A DNA stretch of 64,000 bases from Meloidogyne chitwoodi (lineage: Eukaryota > Nematoda > Chromadorea > Rhabditida > Meloidogynidae). Made by a program: the position numbers and the translations under genes. The stretch spans positions 2,418,001-2,482,000 of the forward strand of contig JACZZP010000008.1 of NCBI GenBank assembly GCA_015183035.1, written 5' to 3'. The notes beneath the pieces were generated by a model, which saw only the letters and a program-made list of their open reading frames with translations, had not been told where the DNA came from and searched no databases. This document shows positions 12,588-27,652 of this stretch, piece after piece; position 1 is the stretch's first letter, and every line of letters starts with the position of its first letter.

Positions 12588-14515
12588 ATGTGCAGAATCC
12601 GACGACTACATCAATTCCACAATATCAACGATAATTTTTTGAGCATTCAAAGTCGTAAATCAATAGCAGCATTTCAAAGATGGACAGAAAGATTGATGTT
12701 ACTGGCAGCAACAGTTTATCAATTAAATAGGAAAAAACGAAGACGATTGATTATAGCAAAAAATACTGGTGGCGATTTGTGGCCAAAACATACTTCAAGT
12801 TTTACAACTTTGCTGGTCAATAGACCCAAGAGATATTGTAATATAAAACGTTTTTTGTGTAAGTGCTGCTAAAATTAATTATATGTCACTTCTTTTTTTT
12901 TTTGATTTATTTGGTAAAACATAAATAGGTTTTCTAAACAACAAGAGACAAAACTAATTTTATAATTATTTTGAATTTTATCAGATACTCAAAGGTTTCT
13001 TCCTCGTTTGAATTTCTTAATTCGTTGGAATTTTTTACACTCAATTCTTCTGATTCTCTTTATCTTAACTCCATGTGTTTTTACTTTTGAATACTCAAAA
13101 AATGTTAAAACGCCAACATTCAATGCAGAAGAACGGGTTTTACTTCGGAAGACATTTTTAAACAAATTCGGCCTTTCCCATTTGGAAGGTCAGAAAAGAA
13201 TTGGAAACTCAATAACAAAAGTGCCTGATTATCTTTGGAATTTATACAAGAAGTTGAAGCAAAGGAGAGTAGAGTTTACTACAATACGACATTTTGGTAT
13301 TTATTCACTTCATTTTCTGGATAATGGATGCGCTTTACTTACATTTAATTTGAGTACAGCTGCCAAACAACAGGAATCTGTAAGTCTATTAAATATCTAA
13401 AGTTTTGTTTTATTTTTTTAGGAGTTTATTTCTTATGGCGAGCTTCGACTGCCAAATTGGAAAACAGCACTTGCTGTTAACTTGGCCAATACCAAAAATT
13501 CTAATTCATCACATGTTTATAATAATAGGACTGATTTTGAAAAAAGGCCATGGGTTGATTTGGACGCCGAAATGTTCACTGTTGTCTATAACAATCCTTA
13601 TTTGGTAAAGAATTTTAAAAATTTACATACTTATTTTTAAATAGTTTTAAAAATTAATGGTTAATTAAATTTTATAGTTGGATTTACTACTCTACTTTCC
13701 TAAGGAACTTACTTTAAAGAATGTAGAATATATGCTTCGAGCTTCAGCATTATTAATTTATGCAGTTGACAAAAATTCTGTATTAGTATCAAAATTTAAT
13801 GTGCATCATGTAAGAAAATCAAGAAATCGGATAAAACGTTCATTAATTGAAGAAAAAAGCGACAACAATGAGAGCAGTAAATTTGAAGAAGACGCAGACG
13901 CATCACGAAACACTAATCAACAAAAACGTCGGAGATCAAGTCATCAAATTCAAATGACTCAGCAGAAGCAACATAGACACCGTCAACATAGCTCTGGGAG
14001 TTTGTGCCGTCGTGTCGATTTATACGTTGATTTTGGACAACTTAATTGGCAAGATTGGATTGTCGCTCCATGTTGGTTATCATTTTATTTTATCGTTCAT
14101 TAAAATTTTTTTAGCAGGTTATGCGGCATATCAATGCAAAGGTTTTTTTAATCTTTTATGACTTTAATTTGCGTTTATAAACTTTAAATTAATCCAACTT
14201 TGTACAAGGTCGCTGTTCGCATCCGTTACCTTCCAACTTGAATAGTAGCAATCATGCAATAATGCAATCTTTGCTTCATTCGTAAGTGATGAAAATTAGT
14301 TTCTAGAAAAACAAACCATACGTAGAATCGATCCTGGAGCAGCCCTAACACCTAGCTGTGTACCAGTAAAAATGAGCCCGATCACCATCCTTTACAGAGA
14401 CTCGAATAACAATGCACTTGTTGTTAAAGGTTTGTCAATTAGAAAGTATATATAATGTATATTTGCAATGTTAGCCTACGCAGATATGCGTGTTGATGCT
14501 TGTGGGTGTCAATGA
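12588..14515 (+). CDS. dbl-1: BMP/TGF-beta ligand, DBL-1/Dpp type
   Basis: This is a secreted BMP-class growth factor; DBL-1 acts through SMA/DAF-4 receptors to control body size. Eight exons (12588-12858, 12985-13379, 13422-13604, 13678-14071, 14115-14141, 14209-14281, 14326-14429, 14475-14515) give 495 codons plus stop. A hydrophobic signal segment lies about 105-125 residues in (HSILLILFILTPCVF), so the long N-terminal exon may be an extension or the start may be misplaced. Basic processing sites RNRIKR and KRRR precede a mature domain with DLYVDF, LNWQDWI and AP, then GYAAYQCKGRC, NHAIMQSLLHS, SCVP and ADMRVDACGC. The usual CC pair reads SC: the Ser codon is 14354-14356, replacing the cysteine that normally makes the interchain disulfide. 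The other six knot cysteines are present. Confidence 0.93.
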
Positions 14516-15114
14516 ATGCTGAATTTTTTAAAGATAGAATGCCTACAAGGGTTTTGGTTAGAAACTGTTCAATTTTTTATATTTATTCTTTTTGTTTTAT
14601 AAAGTTAATGATCTCATTGCCATAATAATAATTTTGATTGTTCTTTGTTATATTTTTCATACATAGAAATTTTTATATCTAAAATTAAAGTTTTATTATT
14701 TTTTACTTATTTTTTTTTTAGATTTTATAATCATACAACGTTAACAACTCATTGATGCGCGAAAACTAGTTATTTTCTTTCCCTTCTTGTCCCTTTACTC
14801 TCTTAAATCCAATTTATTGAATTTTACACTTAAAAAATTATTTAATAGGAGAAATAAAATTCCATGATTTAATGATACCAAAAATTAACATTTTTGCTAT
14901 TGGCCATTTTATAACCTTTGACCAATGTTTATAAGTACCAATTTGCGCATTACGAAATATTAGAATGAGCAAAGTAAAAACTTCCAACTTGTAATTAAAC
15001 TGGTTGATGGCTCAATAAAAATTTCATCACTTGTTAATATTTTAAATGTTTTAATTATTTTTAGTAAATAGGTATTTTAATTAAAGCTACTAATTGTAAG
15101 TGTCAAATGACCTC
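14516..15114. other. Intergenic between the BMP ligand and SNX27
   Basis: AT-rich sequence between two plus-strand genes. I see no further coding or structural signal. Confidence 0.5.
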
Positions 15115-17691
15115 ATGGAGGGTCTAAATACAAATGGTGATGAACAATTATCAGTAAAGGATGTTCATACGTCCGGACCACATTTTATATCGATTTGTAA
15201 ATCAGAATCAGGTTTTTTACTTAAAATCAATCTTTAATTTATTATCCATCTTAAGGGTTTGGTTTTAATGTGAAAGGTCAGGTGAGCGAAGGTGGTCAAT
15301 TGCGCTTCTATTGTGGTATTTTTTTGTTTTTTATCTGCTAAATTTATTAATTTAGGCCAGTTGTATGCGCCCCTGCAGCATGTTAGTGCTGTCTTGTCAG
15401 GTGGGGCGGCTGACAAGGCTGGTTTGCGTCAAGACGATCGCATCGTTGAAGTGTATCTTTCATAATTTATTATATTTGATTTAATTTGGTTTTGATATTC
15501 TACTTTTGGCTAACATAATCAAAAAATTATACTTTTATTTAAGTAACGGCGTCAACGTGGAAGGCGCTAATCATCGTCAAGTTGTCGAATTGATAAAAGC
15601 CGGTGGTGATAGGTGAGACAATGAATTTTTGAATTGTAAGATTGTTAAATTTCCGGCCCAATTTAACTAACGATATGTTTATGTGCCTTTAAAAACAATT
15701 TATATAGAGTTGAAAACCCCATCTTTAACAAATGTTTTTTATTAAGGCTTGTTTTGCTTGTAATCACTGCTCCAATTGATAATTCCGAGGCAACTAATTG
15801 CTGTGGACACAATGGTGGTGGCATTACTGACGATCACTACAGTGGAGTTAGCAATGGTGCCTTTCGTTATTACGACTACTCAGAAAAACGGTATTAGATT
15901 GTTTTTATAATCTTATGGTACTTTTATGTTTTAAGATCACTCCCTATTACTATACCCAGTTACCAGACAGTTAATTCAGAAGATGAACAGGTATTGTAAT
16001 TCCTAAGAAAAGTTTTATTTTTTTATTTTTAAGTTTGTTGCATACTCGATTCATATGGCTGGTCGTCACTTGGGTTCTAGACGATTCAGTGAATTTCTTC
16101 AGCTTAATAAATTGCTCAAAGATGAATTTTCCGATTTTTCATTTCCAAAATTACCTAACAGATGGCCTTTTCGTATGTCAGAACAACAATTAGATGGACG
16201 TAGACGTATGCTTGAGCAGTATTTAGAAAAAATTTGTGCAGTAAAAGTGATAGCTGACTGTGAAATTATTCAGGTTTTGATTATATTATTTTTTTACCAG
16301 AGCCGTGGGAAATAATTAGGATCATCTTATGATTTATATTCCATTCCTTCATGTTGGTAATAAGAATTTTTTATTATTAAGAATGCTCGTGCACCCACTT
16401 TAAAGAAAATTCTGTTAATACCAATTATTGGAATATTTGGATTAGTTCCGAAAGCCTAATTTTTCATTTTACAAACAAGCTTAAATTTTTTTGCGAATGA
16501 CCTTGACTAATTTAAATTTCAGGAGTTTCTGATGGAAGATTCCAATTCAAATAGTCCAGTTTTAGATGTTTCTCTCCGCTTACTTGTCTGTGGTGATACA
16601 CTTACATTAAATATTAAAAGACACAGCGATACACAACAAGTTTATCAACAAGTTTTGGTACACCTCAAGTTAAGTCCAAGAGCTGTGACCAATTGTGCAC
16701 TTTTCGAAATGATTGATGTTTGTTTTACTTTTTTTTCAAAATTTTTGTAGAAATGAGAAATTTATATACATATGTATTTGTCATATTAAAGAACACAACT
16801 TTTCGACGATTACACGAGCGAGAATGCCCTCACAATATCTATATTCAAAATTATTCTTCTGCTGCGACCTCTTGCATTGTTCTACGCAAATGGTGTTTTG
16901 ATGTAAATACTGAAGAAAAACTTTGCGAGCTGGATAGTCAATTTAAAGCAATATGTTAGTTTATATTAATATTCTAGTAATAGGTGAAGATATTTAAATC
17001 AATTTACGCTTTAAATGCTTTAGCCTGACTCGATTTTTTTAATCTCAGGTTTTCACCAAGCGGTTGAAGATATTAACAATGGAATTATTCGAGCTGGGGA
17101 GAAACTATACCAACTTAAAGCTCTACAAAGAGACGATCGATGTGACCAGGTTTTATTTAAATATTAAAGGTTATTGTTTCGTTTTAGTACTTAAAATTGG
17201 CACGCCAACTTGAAGGTACTTTCATCAAAAATTTACATTAAATTTAAAATTTTCACTAGTTTATATTTAGAATTTAAAAATAAATTGTTTTAAGGATATT
17301 CCAGTATCCGTTTTCCACAATGTCAATTTAAAGTACCAGAAGCAGAAGAAGGTCTTGCAATACTTTCAGTTGACATAAAAACGGTTACATTAAGGATACA
17401 AAAGGATCACAATCAAAATGTAACAATCGAGTTTTATATGTAAATTTTTTTGTTTCCCATTTATAGAGACATACAATTAGTCTAAAATGGTCAAACATTA
17501 TTGGCTACTCTGTTTTTCCGGAAAGCCATGTGTTCCAGCTTAAATATGTTCGCACGAATTCCGAGCGTGAACTGGATCTCATCTCAATTTTCTCTGAATC
17601 CATGTATGACGTGTTCACTCGAATTGGAGCTGAATTAAAAGCTAGAGCAGATACAAATGTTCCTGCTGCGGTTACTCTTTCAAATGCATAA
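15115..17691 (+). CDS. snx-27: Sorting nexin 27 (PDZ-PX-FERM-like)
   Basis: SNX27 recycles membrane cargo from endosomes to the plasma membrane with retromer. Thirteen exons sum to 1599 nt (532 residues; human is 541). The order of domains is complete. The PDZ domain spans about residues 20-120 ([12 protein letters not shown] carboxylate loop, [20 protein letters not shown]). The PX domain spans about 150-250 (RRFSEFLQL with the phosphoinositide-binding Arg, [17 protein letters not shown]). The FERM-like module fills the rest ([27 protein letters not shown]). The start ATG at 15115 sits two short exons before the PDZ core. The exon 8/9 junction (16717/16792) skips a short stretch present in the vertebrate FERM F2 lobe. 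Confidence 0.95.
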
Positions 17692-18345
17692 AGTCAGATG
17701 GAAACATATAAATAACGTAAATTCCTATAAATCCTATTTAATTTTATTCTTGGCCAATGATATAATATTCATTTTTAAGATATCTCGTATTATTATTATT
17801 CATAATTTTCAACACCTTATCGCTTTTCCCTACTTAATTGACTATTATTTTGATTTACTTTTATCACTAAAATGTTATAGTTTTTCTATATATTTGTTTT
17901 CTTGAAACGTTCTAAAATTTATTTATTTTGCCATGTTTATATAAAGATTACTTATTTTTCATTGCTATGTACATACATATTTTTTGTAAAATACATAGTT
18001 AACTTTCTATAATATTAATTTAGCACATCAATTAGTTACAATTATGAACTGAATAATTAGCATACTTCAATGTGATTGTGTGAGACTTTGTAACTGTTTT
18101 TGGATCATCATGGTTGCTCACGGTATGTTTATTTCAAATCAAAAATAAGACATGAATTTTTATCGTTAGTAAAGATATATCCTAATAGAGATCTCGAAAC
18201 AAAAGATTAATATTATGCTTAATAATTAGAGGTTAAAACTTAAAAATAAAGTTATCGATTTTTCGACTGGTCCAATTAAAAAAATACATTTTAGGCCCGA
18301 ATATTGTACGGTTATAGCTTAGATATTAGTGTGTTATTAAAATAT
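17692..18345. other. Convergent 3' region between SNX27 and the EGF-like gene
   Basis: AT-rich 3' flank shared by two convergent genes. Short open frames here are Ile/Leu/Phe/Tyr noise. Nothing else is seen. Confidence 0.5.
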
Positions 18346-20786
18346 TTATCTATTTTTGGTATCAATTTGAGTGGATTCTTCAGTCGTTTTGTCCTTATCC
18401 ATGTCTAGTAATTCGTCAAGTTCGCATCTTATTCTCCCCTCAGTTACAGGTTCTACTACAACAGTCTCTTCTGTCTGTAATGGATAATTGATTTGATTGT
18501 GAGCCTCATTTGCCAATTCTGAATCACATAATTCATCCTGATGTCCTTGGTTTGCTTGATTTTGTACACCTTCACTTTGTGGTTCTACTCTTATCGCTGC
18601 TAGTTTAGTTGCATCTTCATAGCTTGGTAATGGTGGAAGATTTCTTGATCGTCGCACTGATTTTAACTTGTAAGTTTTGCTTTATTTTCTCATTTACCTC
18701 TCTGGTTTTGCGGTGCATAAGGAGGTGGACTGTCTCCAGTAGCAAAAAATGGGGCCAACGATCGCATCAGTGGTGGTAAAGAATATCGTCCAAGACCTCT
18801 TACTGCTACCGATTCTTCCACATTACCAACTGGGAAAAGCTCTACCATCCGCGCATGGCTATTTTCATCTCTTAATGTAAAATGTGAAGGTGGTGATGAC
18901 ACGACTTCACTCGTTCCTCCGCTTACACTTTCAATACCAGGTGGAAAATTACAAGCTCCTAGTAAATCTGTACTTCTGTTGTTCATATAGCGAGATTGTA
19001 CCTGTAGTATAATTTTATGGTGAACTTTGTTTAATTTTAACCTGCATACGATGCTTCATCAACAAATACATACTTAAGACGAGCTAAAACAATTTTTAAA
19101 TTGCATAGGATTTGTTTTTTTATTGAATGTATGTACATGATTATTTTTCATATATGTACTTTATGTGGACTAAAAATAGCGTAAAGATAGCTTACCACTA
19201 TTATCATGACCAATGAAAAAACGGTGCCCGATACATCTCTGGTGGAGAACATTTCTCTTCCCTATCCATAATACATTTTATATTAATTTTTTTAATTGTC
19301 ATTTTAAATTAATATTACTAACATTTTCAGAACTTTCAAAATGTTGACGAAAGCGAGAATTTGCACTTCTGGATCCTGTACCACCAACCTCTGATTCAAA
19401 TTCAAATCGGTGTGTTCGATTCCCATTAAATTCACAGTGAAACCCTAAGAATGGTGGAATGCAGTCACAACCTCTACCATGTGGCAGTCGTTTGCCGCCG
19501 TTGAGACAAATTGGCTCTCTACATTCAACACCTCGATAAAAGGGTAGGCAGTTGCAATAATCTCTACCATCGGAACCTTAAACTATTTATAAGATTTAAT
19601 TGATTTAATCTTCATTTTCTACATATATATAGGATATTAGTTAACTTCCTACCAGACCTGTGCGAAACTCCAAAAATTTTCCGAAGAATGATAAATTTTA
19701 TATTTGTGTTAAAACGAAACGGGACTGAAAAAATAACGAAACGTTCCGCATAGGTCTGCTCCAAATATTTTCTAAAATTAGTTTCCAACATACCGCGTGA
19801 ACGCTGGCCTCGATCACATAACTTATCACACCACTCACCAAAAAATGGTTCTAAACAAAAGCACCGCATAGGATCCAACAATGAGCGAAATCCATTGTTC
19901 TGGCAACTAGGAAGTTTTCGGCAAGAGCTTAAAACACATTTAAAATTTACTTCCAAAATTATCTCATTATTGTGTTGCATTATATTAATTTTTAGTTACC
20001 GGTCTAATGCATGACCTAGCGTTAATTCAGGGCACCTGCAAACAACTTGCGTAGTATATGACAGCTCAACAGGCATACCAAAAAACAAACTAGGTTGTGG
20101 GACCATAAAAGAACCCTTAATAGATAATATGGTAATCTGAATTCATCATGGCTCATATTTTTAGACTTTTTATGCTTAAAAATACAAGCCCTAGTAGTAT
20201 ATGTAGTATACCCTGAAAAGTCGACAATTGAAATTTGAGTCGAGATTTGCCGTATTATCAAGTGCTTCTTTATGCTCAGAAATTCCGTAAGATATAGACT
20301 AAATAGTTAAAATTTTCCTGCATAATTTTACTTGAATTTCTACTATTAAGATTCTATTATATCTCTATCTTTAAGATTGTTTTTACTGCTAAAAGTTATA
20401 CTCACCTTGTCTATACTGAAGTTACGCGCCAACTCTGGATGGCTTAGCTGAGGTGTACCACCCATGCAGCAAACAAGTTGAAAATATTTGACGAGCGAAA
20501 AGATGTGCTGTGATACTCGTAACTTCTGTTTAGTTAGGAAAAGTGGCGTGTCACCTTGAAAATATATATTTCTTGAAAAATTTTAGGATATTGTGGATAA
20601 AAGAACTAAAAATTTAAAAATAATGCCTAGCGAGCTATTTTCATCGTTTTCAATTGAATCATTTGAGACAGACGCTATTTGTTCAGTTTCTAAGCTTGAA
20701 TTTTCTAGGCTTTCAATAATCTCAGTATTAATAGATATTAACGGCCTTATGAAAATGAATAAAATACATGGAATAAGTGAATACAT
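18346..20786 (-). CDS. EGF-like single-pass membrane protein with PPxY-type cytoplasmic tail
   Basis: The ATG at 20786-20784 begins a signal peptide (SLIPCILFIFIRPLIS) followed by an Asn/Ser/Glu-rich segment. Later exons, read on the minus strand, encode a Cys-poor stretch (FSIDK then GSFMVPQP), two EGF-like cysteine clusters (CRKLPSC..CFCLEPFFGEWC near 19,900; YCNCLPFYRGVEC..CDCIPPFLGFHC near 19,500), and a transmembrane helix built across a splice site (VFSLVMIIV joined to LVLSMYLLMKHRM). The cytoplasmic tail has SPPPYAP and LPPLPSYEDA, which are WW-domain/Nedd4-type recognition motifs. The first intron appears to use a GC donor at 20626. I do not recognise an orthologue; a Notch-ligand relative is possible but no DSL domain is visible. 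Membrane topology is inferred. Confidence 0.75.
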
Positions 20787-21618
20787 CACTAAAACAAAGC
20801 AATTTATTATTTTAAAAAAAGTTATTCGTGTTGATGCCTCTAGAAATTACTGACCTGGCTGGCGCAAAAAAATAGTTTTAGGATTGTCTAAGGAAGAGGC
20901 TATTCATCGATTTTCTTTGAGAAAGAGTATAGCAAGGCCCAAGGCCAACCGGCTGGCAAGGACACAAATTGAGAGTCACAATCAATATGAGAAAAATTTG
21001 TCCAAGCAAAAATATTGAGTCTTTTCAGTTAAAATTTAAGTGCAAAATCAGTTTTTTATTTGGCTAATTTTAAAATATGTATATAGATAGGTATATAGAA
21101 AGTCATTTTACTATGGATGCTTCATATGGCAGGTAATGGAGAAGCGAAGGTGGCTGTCAGCTTGTCTATACTAGTAATTGCGCCTATTCTTTTTTACCAA
21201 AAAAACGGTTGGATCTTTTCGCCCATACATTTTGAATTATTTGAAAGGCAGCAATGTTTTGTTCAAGCTAAACTCGTTGTAATCTGTGACTTCTCATTAT
21301 GTCCTGAGATTTTTTTCTTTGATGAAAAAGGAAAAATAGCGAAATAAAGTTAAAATTCTTTCCAATTTGTTTTTTAGTATCTAAAAATAGGATAAACTCA
21401 TTTAAACTTTTTTAAGTATGATTTATCCACAATAGGCTTGCAATTCATTCTTTAGATACAAAATGCTGCGATGTTTTAGTGATACTTAACATACTTGAAG
21501 AGTAACTCTTTGTATAACAATGGAAACATATTCCTTGTTACAAAAAAAAAAAGAAATCTTCAGAACTAGGTATAATATACAAACACTTACGTTGAAATAT
21601 ATAGGGAGTGCATTAAGA
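20787..21618. other. Divergent promoter region, EGF-like gene and ZP gene
   Basis: This is the upstream region shared by the minus-strand EGF-like gene and the plus-strand ZP gene. Short coding-like scraps occur on both strands (for example a 76-codon plus frame at 21,117-21,347 with a hydrophobic stretch, and Cys-containing minus frames near 20,900), but none has a consistent splice context, so I annotate no gene. Confidence 0.35.
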
Positions 21619-23353
21619 ATGAAATTTTTGGGAGTTATTTTAACTAGAATTGTTCGGCTCACTACTTTAAAAATGTTTAATTCAGCATACATAAATTCTT
21701 TTAATTCCGTGTTTTCATCATGTTCAAGTCTTACATTAATTTTGACCTCTAATTTGCTATTAATTTATTTCCCGAGTCAAATATTTATGGAAATTTCTCA
21801 ATTGCCAATTATTGATCAGAAATTGATGCTACAGAACGGTGCTCCCTTGCCAATATGCTCACAGGGTAGATAATAGTCTTATGATTATAACAACAAATTC
21901 TGTGCTTAACATTGTAGATTCAATCGGTATCCTTATATCAAATCCAATAGCCACCTCGAATGTGCCGATCCTTATGTATGCAGACGGTCATATGAATGAA
22001 CAGCCCTGTATGCAACCGTTTCCCCCAAAAGCACCGCTACTTCGCTTAGAGGTTCAACTGCGCTTTGGTTTCCCATGTGGCGTGAACAAAAGGCGAATGG
22101 TGTAAAAATCTACATACATAATATATTTAATATTTTTTCAGATATTCCCGCGCATCGGTTTAGAATACTCGCTTCGTATTTTGCTTGATAATGATGATAA
22201 AAAATATTTGTTTCGTACGAATAAGATTAACAATCTCCAACAATCACACCGACGCGACAATCGAGTTTTCGATGTCCACTGCCAGTATTTTACTGATCAT
22301 AATCAAACAGTTGGACAAGTGTTGGAGATTAGGTGGAAGATTGTTCAATTTCTTAATAAAAAAACATAAAATTAGTGCATTATCAGGAACATTATTGATA
22401 GAAAAGTCAGTGGATCAAAGTCCTGGAGTTTCAATTCAACAGCCTGATTGCAAATATACGTATGTGAAAGTTATGAAATGTTTTGGATTTTAACTTATTT
22501 CAGTATACACATTCATTCAATGTATGGACCAGAAGTTGATAAGGTAAAGCTAGGTGACCGAGGTAAAAATTTTTTAAATTAATTTATATAATAGAAATTT
22601 TAAGTTTTCCATAAATGGAGTTGCGATAGAAAATATGCGCTTAAGGTATTTTTCATACTGAAATATAAATACCATCATTGTTAAGGTATATCGATGCTAT
22701 GCTACAGATGGTCGTGACAGAGAATACAAAATCATTGATGATGATGGGTAATTAATTTCTACCTTTCGGATATTTTATCTATATATTATAGTTGCTCTAC
22801 CGACACTTCTTTGATGCCCCATCCACGGTATTTAGACAATTTTTCGGAAGCGCTTACATCTAGCCGAGTGTTTCGTTTTAATTCATCTTCAAGAATATTT
22901 TTTGATTGTCTTCTTTATGCATGTTTTAAAACTGACCCTGAATGCCAAAAAACGACCGTAAGACCGAAATTAGATAAAATAAAAACCAAATTTTAGGAGC
23001 AAAAATGCAGGCACAATATAATGTCAGAAGATACAAATAAGCGAAAAAAGCAAAAACGTGAAATACTTTCCGCCGAAAGAAAGGGACCAAAAATTGAAAA
23101 GTTATCTGTTCGCTTAGAGACTTTTGAGAAGAAAGCAGGTTAAAATGGAATTAGTTATCTTTAACCTATAGAGGATGATGACAAAAGTTTCGCGGAATAT
23201 AAATTGCGAGTTGCGCTAGATCAATCACAAAAAGCAGTGAAGGCATTGGCCTTTCTAAACTTGTTTAGTTTGATTACTTCCGTTTTGCTTGGATTTGCAC
23301 TGTGTTGTCAGAAAAGACGTTCTAGTAATAAAATATCAATCTCACATAGTTAA
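21619..23353 (+). CDS. ZP-domain (cuticlin-type) membrane-anchored protein
   Basis: ZP proteins are secreted, cleaved and polymerise in cuticle or apical matrix. Ten exons (21619-21865 up to 23172-23353) sum to 1356 nt, 451 residues. A hydrophobic signal lies about residues 37-58 (SSLTLILTSNLLLIYF); a start at 21673 would shorten the leader. ZP-N runs from ICSQDSIGILISNP to FDVHCQYF. ZP-C includes KLGDRVFHKWSCD, IIDDDGC, LMPHPRYL and FFDCLLYACF. A tiny 41-nt exon (22605-22645) supplies part of the core. A furin-like site (RKKQKR) precedes a C-terminal helix (ALAFLNLFSLITSVLLGFAL) and short basic tail, the standard layout of the family. The exact orthologue among nematode cuticlins is not identified. 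Confidence 0.88.
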
Positions 23354-23609
23354 TAAAAAATTGGAACTCTCTTATTGTGGCATATCTGCATGCAAAAGGT
23401 GCATGTTTTGCACAGCCCTACTTATTTATTGTCTGCGTTCTTATGGGTTTCTCATCGAATTGCGATTAATTTTATTGCGAATAAATAGAATCTCAATGAT
23501 TTTTAGTTATTTTCATGTAGTTTGACTTTTTTATACTTTGAACTGTTTGCTCAAATGTATTTCAAAATTTTTTAGTTATTTTTGTGCTTTTATAAACGAT
23601 TGTTCTAAT

Positions 23610-26797
<3,188 letters not shown>

Positions 26798-27414
26798 AAA
26801 TGGCGTCACAATCGTAATTTTTATTTTAACTTTCTGAAGGCGCCCTTTCAGTTTTTGTCTGTGTTTTGTTTGTTAATTAATGCATTGTGAATCGAATTTG
26901 TGATTTTTTATTGATTTTCTAATAATATGATTTTTATTTGATTTTCAGATGTGCATATTGAAGTTGACTGGTTCGAACACATCGACCTAATACATATTTT
27001 TTATTCAGATGGTCTATTTTCTCTTTTTTCTATCTAATGTTGTGGGTAAATTTTAGAGAAAAACTTTTAATTTACTTTATAAATAGAAAATATTTTAAAT
27101 TTCAATAAGCACATAACATGTATAATTTTTAGTTTTCTTTTTATTTTTCGATGAAGCTTCTAAATTGAATAATGTATGTAAATTGAATTTAACTTTCATC
27201 ATTTTATGCGTTGAAAGGAATTTTTAGCGGTTAGAATATTGCTTGCGTGTAACACGAGGATTCTCAAGATTTTGAAACTATCAGTTAATTTCCAATATAA
27301 AGTAAGAACGTCCGTTTGACTTCAGTCTGATGATTCAATCGACTTTATTTCCTTAGACCGGCCATTAATCTTCGTGGGAAATAGTATGTAGGTGATAGAG
27401 GGGCGGTTTATAGA
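26798..27414. other. 3' flank of the kinesin light chain gene
   Basis: AT-rich 3' flank. I see no further gene until 27,415. Confidence 0.5.
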
Positions 27415-27543
27415 ATGGAAGAAAGTCCACAGCGATTGCCACTCTTGATTATCTTTGCTAGCTCACTAATTGTCAGTGGAATAGGAACGATTTTACTGGC
27501 GGTAGCTTTTATGTTGCCTAAGCATCCATTAACACTTACATAG
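27415..27543 (+). CDS. Possible 42-residue single-pass membrane micro-protein
   Basis: The ATG lies two bases after a TTTATAG acceptor-like signal, as is common for trans-spliced worm messages, and opens 42 codons to a TAG. The protein is a short charged N-terminus plus one hydrophobic helix (LLIIFASSLIVSGIGTILLA) and a short tail. It sits only about 110 bp upstream of the BPI-like gene in the same orientation, so a small upstream cistron is possible. No family is recognised; it could equally be an exon with an unseen partner. Confidence 0.3.
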   Translation: MEESPQRLPLLIIFASSLIVSGIGTILLAVAFMLPKHPLTLT

Positions 27544-27652
27544 GGAACGATTAAAAACTTAGACAATTCATTAAAAAGGATTTCAGGCGGATTTACTATA
27601 TAAGTGACTTTAAGATAACAAAATTAAGCAACTATAGTGCTTAAAGTCATTA

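Noticed and set aside
16713..16959. Extra ORFs across a SNX27 intron
   Set aside because: They are read-through of the intron at 16718-16791 in other frames; the spliced frame matches SNX27.
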